Below the pieces are notes generated by a model. That model was given only the letters and a program-made list of their open reading frames with translations. It was not told the DNA's origin and did no database searches. A stretch of DNA of 64,000 nucleotides from assembly GCA_013397435.1 (NCBI GenBank), contig VZRG01000536.1, positions 280,560 to 344,559 on the forward strand, given 5' to 3'. This document shows positions 15,201 through 27,200 of this stretch, piece by piece (position 1 is the first letter of the stretch; every line of letters begins with the position of its first letter). This stretch comes from Erythrocercus mccallii (taxonomy: Eukaryota > Chordata > Aves > Passeriformes > Dicruridae). Made by a program: the position numbers and the translations under genes.

Positions 15201-18200
15201 GTTCATGACAATGCCCATGTGGATTTAACAAGGTAGCTGCCTCAATCTGCTGAAGGAAAACCATCCTCTCCCGGCATCTTTCCATTAGGTTTTTCAAAAG
15301 ACTTACCATCTTAGACACCTATTGCTTTCTCTAGGCATTTTTAAGGTATTTTGTGCCTTATAATTGAAAAGAATCTCTTTTGGTTGCCTGTGATATTTCT
15401 TACCTAATTCTGATTCAGCTGAAGATGAAGATGAGACTAATTTCAGATTACTGGATGCCTAACAGGACTCTTTTTAAGGGTTATGTGCTATGGTGCTGAA
15501 ATCAAGGGGAAAATGCTGCAAATTTCTTTGCAAATTTTGCAAATTTCTTTGTTCTTCTTGTCTTCTTTTCCTATTCCTCTTCTTTTTCTGTACTCAAATC
15601 CAAATGTCTCCGATGTTTGCAAGCTGGTCATGCGTTAATTCATATTTTTATCCTTGATAATGGTGTTCTTTGTGATATGAGAAAGCTTACAGACTTCTAA
15701 GTCTGCATCATAAGAAAGATGCCATAGCTTCTGTAAGAAAATAATTTAAAGAACCAGTTGTATTGAATTTGGCTTTAGGTCTAAACACAACATGTATACA
15801 CATGCAAAAACATTCTCCACATCAAATCACTACTTCATCTTGAAAGAAGTAAGTAAAGCTGATTATTCTGTTCTTGTTCCATAAGTAAACTAAAGAGAAT
15901 AATGTGGTTTAAACATGATGTATAAGGTTGTGAGATTTCATTTCAATATCAGAAATAGTGAAAGGTGTCCCAGCCCATGGCAGAGGAGTTGGAACTAGAT
16001 TGTCTTTAAGGTCCCTTCCAACCCAAACCATTCTATGGTTCAAAAATAAGCAAAATACTCTTATTGAAGGACAGCTGAAAATAGACAAAAACAACATTAT
16101 TTTTACCTGGTCTTCCTCATCACATTTTCTTTCCTGTCTTTGCTATACTTTGAATTTGGAATTTCTGAATATATAATGGAAGTAAAGGTAATTTCAGGAG
16201 CTCGGAACATCAGAACATCAGTAGACTTTCAGGCTCCCCAGCCTTGTAGAAATTTGTTGTTTCAGACTGGAAAAGAGGGTTGATTTCATAAAATTGCTAC
16301 TGTATCCTGTCACCACACCTCATGGAACAATGTTTCTTAATGAGAGGGATTTAATCAGATTTGGCTTATTTTTGGTTTTCTCCATGTGATGCTTTTTTAA
16401 ATTATCACACTAAACTGCCTTCTCACTGTCAACAAATTTTGATCCTTTATTTAGGTGTTTGTTGTTTCCCCTTGTTTTCCTGAGTTTACTCAAAGAGAAC
16501 AGTCAAACGCTTTTTGATGTCTTTTGCCTTTCCAAAGGGATTTTTTTGCACCACGGCTCTCTGAGTAATGGTCATTTAGGGATTTTTCTGTAGGAAGAGA
16601 GTAATCCATTGAATTTCAGGATGTCAGTAAGGCAATTCTTTGCATTCTTATTTCTGCAGTGCCATTTCAAGTTCCCTGTCACATGGTGAGCCTAATCATG
16701 GTCTGGCTGATAGAGTTATTAATTGCAGGGAGGTGCTTGAAGCATTCAACCTCCTTGTTCTTCAGGTCAGCTCTTTCCCTTATGCCCTGCAAACGCAGCA
16801 GTCCAGGATCAGCTCTAGCAATGAGGTACATTGGATACAATCTGACACTGTGGTAAGTGTTTAACTGTTAGTTTTAACTGTGAATTTTAATGGATTTTAG
16901 TGGAATTCACACCTAACAGAATCTAGAAGATGTGTGTGTTAGGAGGGAGCTCTTTGCTGGAGTTTATTCTCTCAGATTCCTGATGGACAGCCCTGAGATA
17001 TTGATGGTAGAAGTAGCACCTGATACTTGGGACCAGGAATTACACAATTTTCTTTATCCAGTCATGCAAGTTGAGAAACCACTTTCTGTGCTCTGGTCAG
17101 ACAAAGCTTTATAGACATGCCATAAAGCTCCAGAGCTAGCTTTCCCTTTTCAAGCAGTCTGACTTTTGACTGTTAGTTGTATGTCACATAGCCATTACTT
17201 TCCTAGTCCTAATTAAAGTTGTGTGCTAGGTTAACAAGTTTTGGTGTAATAGGTGCTGTCATTGTGCAGAGGGAAAATCCTGTTGGATATTCTGCACTGT
17301 TAACTTTTTTCATCATCAGCCAGCTGATTTTGAGGATGTTTTGGATAAACCTGCTAAAAATAGCATTTTCTCCTGTTACTTTTTTGGTGTATTTATATCA
17401 GATTTGACTTTACTTTGCTGAGTGGACCATTGGTTTCTGCAAAGTGTTTTAAAGTGGGAGCTGTAAAAAATAGTTAATATAAAATGACAGAGTGAATGAA
17501 TATTCTAAGTTTGCTTTTTGGTTGATTGTTAATATAAACCATGTGGTGACCTTCTGTAAAGTGGTTTAGACAATTTTTTGTTTCCCAAAAGTAAACAACT
17601 TTCAGTCTTCTGATCAAAAAAATAATCCACAAAAAAGGGAGAGACTGTAGGTGATTAATTACATTCCTAGAGACTACTGCTGATAAAAATGCACTGGAGA
17701 ACATGCTGAGCTTCCATCAAAGGCTCACGAAATTTGAAACACAAATGTTCTGCCTTTCTGATAGCTGTCTACAGAATTACATTCCAACAAAAAATTATTA
17801 ATTTGTGGTTTCCATTAGAAAAGCATGTAGACTCTGATAATCAAGAACAACTTCGGGAATTAATAATCTTTCTCTTTACAGGTTCTACTCTAAATAGAAA
17901 AGAGTTGACAGTTGTCAGTAGATATAAAGCCAGAGATAGGGAGTCAGAAAATAATTAACAGGATTCTAGAAACCCCATGCAGTCACACATAGGAGATATA
18001 CTGAAAAATTTGCAAGTACCTACACTTGTCTTTCCTAGCTGTAGGCAAACAATAAGATAAATAAAAAACAATTTACATTTTATTGTATTTGTTGGAACAA
18101 ATAAATAACATCACTTAGGGAGAATGGATAAAATGAAAGGATTTTTTTGTTTGGAAAGTGCTTTCCACTTATTTTTTAAAATGACACAAGAAATAAAAAT

Positions 18201-21200
18201 TTGTTCCAGAATACCTTATATTTTTTCTGTTTATGTATGAAACAGGATGAGGCAGCAAGTGAAGAAAAGCTATACTTTGGTTTGAATGAATACAGCAAAT
18301 CCCTCCAGTGGGGAGTCACAAGTCCCCTTTTGAGATGTGATGAAACCTTTGAAAAAATGGTCAACACGCTTTTAGAAAGGTAAATAATAACACGGAAGCT
18401 TGGGATTCTGCCCAGTTGGAATCTTAAAGATACATCTTTATGAGCCCCATTATGGGGGATGAAGACATGATGATTTGATGTTCATATTGGAAAACATGAA
18501 GTATGTGCAATTTTATTTTTGTAATAAATATAGTGCAGTTGAAGAAGGGAGTGGATATCCTTCATTTGTTTTTAGAAGAAGTCGGGCCCATTCAGCAGCA
18601 GTCTGGGCTCAGCTGTGCTTCTCTATTCTTTTGTCTCAGCCCTCACTGAGCTCAGAAGGTACCAGAGGTTTCATACCTCACCACTTCTGGTGTCTCTCTT
18701 GTTGGTGGTGAGGGACATTGTTTCAAAAACATAATTTTTGTTATTTCAGCAGTTGGCCATGGTTTTGGTTCCTGCAGCTCAGGGCCTATTCATCCCCTGC
18801 ATCTGCCTGAAAAGGCTACTTTCATGGCACATAGCCAAGATACGATTATGTTCCCATTTCAGGAATAAAGGGAATACTTCCCATTTCCAGCAGTGTGGAG
18901 TTAATCTGCTGTGCATATCAGCAGGACAGATCCCTTACAGCACTTCAAATAATAGATCTTGTGTTTTCATATTTACTAGAACAGGATTGTTCTGTGTTCA
19001 GTACTTTTTCTGTTTTAATTAGGTTAATATAATAGTTGTAAATGTGTCTGTATTTATTAAGTAGAATTCAATATCAGATGTGTTAAATTAGCAACATTAA
19101 TAATTAAGTACATCATTAACACTTAATATTTGTTATTATCTACAAATAAGCAATAGTAATTAGGTCAGTTCCGTATGTTTCTCCTATTCTTTCTGGTCAA
19201 ATGCAATGGAAGAGATAGTGGTCGCTATCACTCTTTCTGTTTAAGCGTGGGTGGGAAAAAGGATGAAGGAGGATTTATGTATATGTTAACAATGATACAA
19301 GATTAGGATAATACTAGAAATTGATGGCAGGTGAACCTCTCTGCCTTGGAGCCAGGTGACTCTCTACCTTGGAGCCAGGATATGTTTTTGTGTCATAGTT
19401 TATCAATTTAGTCTCTGTTTTCAAGAAACTGAGCTATTCTGTGTAAGCAGATGAGCCATTTAAGCTTACAAGCTGAAAATATTGTAGACATTTGTGTATT
19501 ATAAGAAAGGCTTCATTTGTTTTAGTAGCAGAAGTGCAGTGGGTACTTTTATGGCAGGAAGAGTAAAAAGTGTTTTAAAAAGTACTGGTTTAATGACTGG
19601 CTTATGGTATCCAGAACAAACTACTGTATCTTACTGGCTAAACACAACCCCAAAACTTTCTTTAAATGGATATCATATTGTCTATTAGATTACTCAAGAA
19701 AGAGACCAGAGACATTTGGAACTTCTAGTTATTTTAGTTATTTGCACTTACGTGGCATAAGACCAGCACTTGAGGCATTTTAGTGTAGTGTTTTTCTGTA
19801 TTATGGTGGCGAATTAACTCATGGGAAATGTTTAGAAATTGAGTGGGTTTTTCTGCTTGAGTAGATTTTAATTTTATTTCTCTTAAAATTTTACTTCATA
19901 TTTGTTGTCATTGCATGTAGCTATAATGGAAGCAAAGATGTTGGCTATGTAAGTTACAAGGCAAAATGGAAGTTCAGGTTTGGCTCAGAGCCAGTAATTC
20001 CTACTGGTATATCCAACTTTCTGGTGAGAGGTTAAGAGATGTGAAATTCTGAAGTACTCCCACAAACCAGTTGAAGCCATGACGGGCCTCAAGTTTGTAG
20101 AAGAAAAAGCTTGTGGAAAGCAAAGCAATTATAAGATTGTGCTCTTGGAATAAATTGGATCTGAGGTGTTTCTTATCTCCATCAAGTCAAAGATCTTTAG
20201 CCAAAATTTTGGACCAGATGAGCATAGTAGAAGTTTATAATTCCTGTTATTTGAGCTCAGGACTTGGGCCAAATGCAGGGAATTTTTGTTCAAAATTTTT
20301 GTCTATGAAAATGGAGCATACTGGAAAAAATAAGCACTTCTTTCCTATGCAGTCCTGTGGTTTGGCTGATTTTCAGACAGTACTGTGATTTTGCATGTGC
20401 TAATGCAAGCCTGTGTCTCCCCCAAGGTACCCCCGGCTGCACAGCATGGTGATCCGCTGCTACCTGCTCATTCAGCAGTATTCCCAAGCTCTGATGGCCC
20501 TCACCACCATGGCCTCTCTAAGGGATCACAGCACACCTGAGACACTCAGCATAATGGATGACCTTATCACATCTCCGGGAAAAGATAAGAATGGCTGCGG
20601 CCACATGCTGGTCATTCGGGTGCCGTCGGTGCAGCTGGCCATGCTGGCCAAGGAGAGGTTACAGGAAGTGAGGGACAAGTTGGGGCTGCAGTATCGTTTT
20701 GAGATCCTCCTTGGGAATCCTGCCTCGGAGCTCACTGTCGCGAAACACTTTGTGACACGGCTCAAGGTTAGCGGAAACTGAATGTTTGTTCGTGTGCTCA
20801 CTGCAGTCATCTGGCTGTTTTGTGTTTATTTCCACATGTTTAGAGGTTAATTACTCTATACGGAAAGGCCAGGTGTTCTGCATCTGTCGCTGTGAATGCA
20901 TTTCTGTACTTTGAGCATAAAAGATAGAGAGACTTGGAACAAACCTGAATTGTTACTGGTCCATGAAGTCAAGCACCAGCTGTTATTTCACTTCTTAAAG
21001 CTGAGTAACAGCATGCATCAGATAGGGTTCATCTCTAAAAGGAGAGCTCAGATCTCTGTAGGCAAACTAATTATTTCCACCAACTTATCTGTCTGTCTAG
21101 TGTATCTGTTGTCTGCTCTGTTCATCCAACTTCTGCCCTTCTGATAACTGGTAAAGTATGCTGTTTGTCACAGATTTCTTTCCTCAACCCTCTGCATGCT

Positions 21201-24200
21201 GAAAGCCTGAAGAGGCTACATGCATATATGCCTAGCATATCTGCACCAGCCTAAAATTTTGCATGGATTAACAAGAGCATGGTTCAAGTAGCCAAACACA
21301 CTTCATGAATTGACCTCACTGCATTAAACAAAGGGGTGATTGGTTGCCTGCCTTAGATATCAGGCTGAAAAAAATACTGGTTATCTGTCCTGATCCTTGC
21401 TCTGTCTCACATAGAGTTTAATTTTCTGCTTCTACTATGAGTTATACAGTGTATTCAAAACCAAAAAGAAGAGGAATGAATTTTGTGAGGCTGTCTGAAA
21501 GAGCTTGACTAGAGCCAAAAGCAGACAAAATGTCCTTTAAAGAAGCTATGACTCCTGCTTTTCAAACTTTATCTGCAGCAGGAGAGGGAAGAAAGTAGTT
21601 GTAAAAGAGACAATGACATGTGAGATAACAGCTCTGTGCTGGTGGGGTTTTTTGGGCAGGCATTAATTCCACCCTTAACTGCTGAAGCAGCCTGTGAGGC
21701 CTTGACTGTGGATATCCAGTTGCAGGTGGATATCCATGTAGACACTGGTCTGGAATAGAGAAATTTTACCAGGTGGAGAGTGAAAAACCTTCTAAATAAT
21801 TGTTCTTATTCCTCTCTCCGAAACATAAGATGAACTTTTGGACTAAATAAATAAAGCTATAGGATTCTGGATTTGTTTATTTTCTTGTAGTTTACTAGAG
21901 GAAAAGCCCTCAAATCTGAACCATGCATATGAAGGGAGTGAGGAGAGGAAATCAGTTGCCCAAATACAAGCCTGTAGTGTCTTTTTAGGTGGGGTGTCCC
22001 AGTAGTATTTCAGAATAATAAAGGTCACTTGTGAGGCTGGAGCTGCACTATCATACCTGTTAGTCTGGTGTCTGGGATAACACAGGATTTCTGACATGGT
22101 GTGAGCGTATATTTGAGGAACTGATTCCCGTTATAAAATTCATCAGCCTAGGTTATTACAGACAATTTTGATTTAGTCTCCATGCTCCTGGGCATTTGTT
22201 CTGACATTAGGTGGAGTACTGAAACTGAAGGACTAGAGCCAGTGGAGGACTTTCGCTATAAGCACCCCAGTCCTTTTTTTGATGTGTGTATGGAGAGAGA
22301 GCAGTATGAGGCTACTGAGTGCTGAAGCTCCAAATGTGGCCCCACCAATAAATACTTTTGGTTACAGGAAGGATGAGACCTGATTGTGAGCATTTTCAGA
22401 GGCAGGGAGTGAAACTTTGTATGGGTGTTAGTGAACCCAGCTGAAAAGTGTGTCAATTTAGCCTCTCTCTCAGATGGCATTAGCAGGGGGTGTGATGCCA
22501 CAGCCGGGCAGGGAGGGTAGGCCCCTGCCTGTGCAGTGCTGGTGGCTACATTGTTCCCCTCTCTGTCAGACAAGCCTGCCGGTCAGCCAGACCAGCCAGA
22601 CACCTCATTCCTCTCCCTCAGGGGGCCAGAGGTACAGAATGAAACAAGAGATGGAAGACAATTTAAATTACTATTTCACTGACCAGGGATGCTGTCATGG
22701 CATTCCCTTTAAGCGTAACAAGAATCAAACTGTTTGGGAGACATTTAGAAGCGAGGAGCCCTGAGGGTTGCACCTCTCTGACCTTCCTGACAAAGATGGT
22801 CAAGAAACACATCTTCTGGTTGCAAGTTTACAGCTCAGAGCCCCAGGCACTCATTCTTTTTAGGTCCTTATGCTAGCAAAAAAAAAAATCAAGGAAAATC
22901 AAAAGAAAAGTTCTCTTCCCCTATTTCACTTTCTAGTCATGCATTTTCATAGAAACTTTGGTCACTGGAGAGGCAGGGGAGCACACAGCTGGCCTAACCT
23001 TGTTGAGCCAGAAATTCTCTCTCTGCTGTCAAGGCTTCTTTACCAAGTCATTAGATACTGCTACGTAATTGGAGAAATAATTTTTTTCAGCAAGCTCTGC
23101 TGAACCAGGGGAACTGAAAGGTGTAAGGACATGGGACTGAAGCTGTCAGCCTTTCCAGTGATAAGGGAAAATGCTGCAGTTTTGTAGTCTCAGGCCTTGA
23201 CAGACTGTAGGTAAGGAGCTCTTTTGAGGGGGATTACCTCCAGGGAAAGGTGAAATGTGTTTCTGTCACGTAATCTTTCATTGTATAAAATAATCAAACA
23301 AGGTTCATTGGCCCATTTTCATACTCCACTTTAAAGTCTGACTTTAGCTTTACATTCATATCTTTTATCTGTGCCAAATAGAATGCATCAACTGCTTTTT
23401 TCTCTGACAGACCACACTAATACCACACCAGGTCAATATTTCCAACACATATGAATAACATATGCTATACACCCATTTTCTATGCATTTAATGCTTGGCT
23501 AACAGTTGGCTACCAGAAAACAAATGCATGCCTGCACCCAAGGTCTCCTTCTTGTTGGCTGTTGAGTAAGCAAGCCCTATATACAAAGCAAAAAAAAGGA
23601 AAAAAGGAAACAGCTGAAGATTTAGAATATGTCATTTAGGTGTGACTGGAATATTCTCTGTTCACAGGCTTGGAGGGGCAATGAGCAGGATGACTGGATT
23701 CCTCGCACCTATCAGGATCTGGAAGGTCTACCTTGCATTGTTATTCTCACTGGCAAAGACCCTCTGGGAGAGACTTTCCCCAGGTGCTGTTATTACTCTT
23801 TCAATATGACTGCCCTCTAACATGTTTAGATAAGTTGGGTTTGATACCATCTAGCTGTCTTTTCACAAAAGAAGTGTATTTTTGTGGACTTTAGTTAGGA
23901 ACGACTTAAAGGTTTGGAAAGCGCAGTTTGTGAAATGTCATACTACCCTACTGTGTGGATCAGTAAGTATCTGTGTAAAGTACCAAGGAGCACAACTTAT
24001 GTGCTGAATATTTTAAAATCATTTTATATGTACAGGCTAATGAAATCGTTCATGAATATTTAGTAAGCAATTAAAGATAGTGAATGTTCTTCGAAGTCAG
24101 AAAAAACAAAACTTTTTCCATTTCTGTTGGCTTTCCTAGATCATTGAAATACTGTGACCTTCGACTAATTGACTCCAGCTACTTAACTCGTACTGCATTA

Positions 24201-27200
24201 GAGCAAGAAGTAGGCCTGGCATGCTGCTATGTCTCCAAGGAGGCAATTCGAGGGCCTATTGTAGCTCTTGACCTCAGTGAGAAGGAGCAGGAGAAGACAA
24301 ATGGTAGCGAGAACGACTCTGATGAGCTGCTGATAGACTTGGACCGGCCCCAGAGCAACAGCAGTGCTGTCACTGGAACCTCAGGTAGTTATTCTGCTGT
24401 TGGTCTGAAAAACAAGTCTTTATTCCTGCGTCATTGGAATTTGGATGCAAACAGTGAGATGTTTTCTCAAATGTGGGTTGCTTAGCTGAATCCAGCTGCA
24501 GGCTAGACAGTGAAATGTTAGTTGCAGATTCTTCACACAGTGAGCAATTTTCCTGTCTGCTGCTAAAAGGAGACGGTGTTTCAGTGGGAGGGGTGGTATG
24601 CCATGGCTAAGTGATTTTGATTTTTAAACTTACGTTTCACATTTGTTGCTAGCTTTGTTCAGTGGCTCCTGAAAAGATCTTAAAAATCAGATCAAAGAGG
24701 GCTAGTATAAAGTTCTAGGAATAGAAAAATGCTCTGTAACACTGCGAGTACCTATGGATGAGGCTGGATATGTGCCTCCTTGCCAAGACCAGCAGAATGG
24801 TGGGGTGTTGTCCTACCTCTTCAGGCATGACCTCCTACCAAGCCTTCCCTTCTCTGCATTCTGCAGACACTTCTAGTTCCTTCTTTTCATTTCCCTATGA
24901 GTCTGAGGTATTAAGACAACTGAACTGGATCTTAGCTACGCACCAGTTCTTCCAATACACTAACTAAACCTGACAGGTAGGGAAGAGGGGACATAGCCCA
25001 GTTCGTGTCCAAGTTACATTGAAATAAATGCTCTGTTATTCATAGAAAGGAAGCAATTGATCTGTGTATACAGTGGTTTGTTAAATTTGACTTTCAGAAT
25101 GTTGTACCATCAAATTCCAAATCCTAGATGGGAAATGATAGCTCGCATACAGAGATTAGGATTGAACACTTGTAGTCTGAACCCTGTTGCAGCAGGGCAT
25201 TTGCCTCTCCAGGCAAAGGGACAGACAGATGTGAATGATTTCTTTTTACATGGTGAAACACTGACCTAAGCCACAGCAGCATTCATTGAACAAAAGTATT
25301 TATATGTTAGGATTGTTGTATAGATCAAACAAATTCATGGTTTTCTTAGGTCAGTCAGTGACTTTCCATTGCCTGCTTTTTGTTTTCCCAGGTTCCCTGG
25401 CTGACAACGGTGTGAGCTCCTCGAGTGCTGCAGACAAGTCTCAGAAGCAGGCGTCATCGCTTAACTTCCAGGCTGTGGCACACAGCTCAGTAGATGAGGG
25501 AGCTTACTCCAGTTTTACAGCCAGAGAGACCCTGAAACAAGAGTGTGACTCTCTGGGTAACCAGATGGCGAGCAGCACCACTCCCAAACTCTCCTCACTG
25601 TCTTCAGTCTCCCAGACCTTTCAGTGGCCTGCCCAGTCAGCCAAGGACAGCAAGGCCCTTCGTGTGGCGCTGCCACGCATCGTCATCCTGTCCAAAGCTG
25701 CCTACTGCCTCCTGAGCTCACAGAAAAATCGGAATTTGCCTTCCTCCTCTTCCCTCCTGCCTCATGCTGACGTGTCTTGGCTGAGCTCTCTGAGGCCTCT
25801 GCTTCACAAGGACATGAGCAGTGAAGAGCTGTCTCTGTACTACAGGCAGTGGACAACAGCCCGACAGCACCATGCGGACTTCAGCAATCAGGCTGAGGCG
25901 TCTGGCACCAGGACTTTTCACCCCAGGAGGCTGCTTTTGACAGGACCACCACAAGTAAGAGCACAGTTCCTCCCTCATGCCTTTTTAGCAGTTTGAGCAG
26001 TGATGTGTTTTGAGGTCAAAAACAAAAGTCAAATTTTAGGGCTGAGTCCATGATGAAAGTGGTAAGGAGAGGAAGCGTGATGCTTTATGTCATCTTTTAG
26101 CCTAAATGAAACACATTTGGGTGGCATGGGGCATAATATTGCCATGAGCACGTCAGGAGAGACGCAGTAATCACTGCTGATCTCCCTGCACACAAAAGTG
26201 TCACAGGCTGTGGCCAGGTTGTGCTTAGAGACCAATTTAGTAAAAGTGTTTTCAGTATAGTGGGCAACATTACATCTTGCAGTGTTTTCAGGCAGAGCTG
26301 AACACACAGCTTTGGGGTAAGCCCAGAGGCATTTATCTGAACTTTACCCTTCCACTGTAGCAGTTTGGGTTGACATTTAGACTTTTTTCCGTCTCTGGCT
26401 CAGGTTGGAAAGACTGGTTCATACTTGCAGTTCCTAAGGATTCTCTTCCGCATGCTAATCCGGTTGCTGGAAGTAGATGTGTATGATGAAGAAGAGATTA
26501 ATGCCAGTAAGTATTTAGTAGGTATTCTTAAGATGTATCATAAAGAGCCTATGTTGTGTATTATTCAGCAAGGAAGTTTTTAGGCTCACTGAAAGACTAT
26601 GAGTTGCCTCTCCGTTGGTGTGTAGTTGGACTACAGGTGTCTGCATATATTTCAGTATGCACTGATTAACAAGTAGACTTTACAACGGGCTTATCTGAGA
26701 ACTATGAAATGTATTTTGGGTTGATACATTTGTGTAGCACTCAAATGAAAGTGAGCATAAAGCTGTAAATGGGCAACATCTGTCCATGTTATCTCTCCTT
26801 GCAGGTTTTTAAGTGCTGACTTCTTTTAAGCAGACAGGACATCTAAGAACATTTTGTTCCTGGCTGAAACCTAACTATTATTTATGTTTATTTATAAGTT
26901 ATATACTCATTTTCAGTAAGATTGTCTCCTGTCTGCAGTTTGCAGGTTTTATGCTGAGGATAAAGGGGAGCAGGATCCTCTTTGGATTTGTGCTAATTTG
27001 TCAGATATCACAGATCCATTAACTGCCATGGCAGCATTTTGCCTTGAGAAGAGCAAAACCTTTTAAAAATTAGTCCTTTCCTGGTGTTCTGGTACATAAC
27101 TCTTATGACCATTAGATTGGCATCCTGAAAATGCAGTTGTTGTCAAACCTTTGAAAAGACTAATTTGTATTTCTGTTCATCCAGTGCTATTAAATGGGAA

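Larger units (their letters stand above)
14271..20426 (+). other. GREB1L introns between exons 8 and 12
   Basis: They contain a GATAT-rich patch near 14.62 kb, a direct repeat of GCAAATTTCTTTG near 15.52 kb, the CR1 tail at 15.96 kb and the 23-bp duplication at 19.34 kb. No extra exon was found. Confidence 0.55.
20767..25391 (+). other. GREB1L introns between exons 12 and 15
   Basis: The 2.9-kb intron before exon 13 has a GC-richer patch at about 22,440-22,780 with ORFs on both strands but no recognised family. Smaller introns before exons 14 and 15 show nothing notable. Confidence 0.5.
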
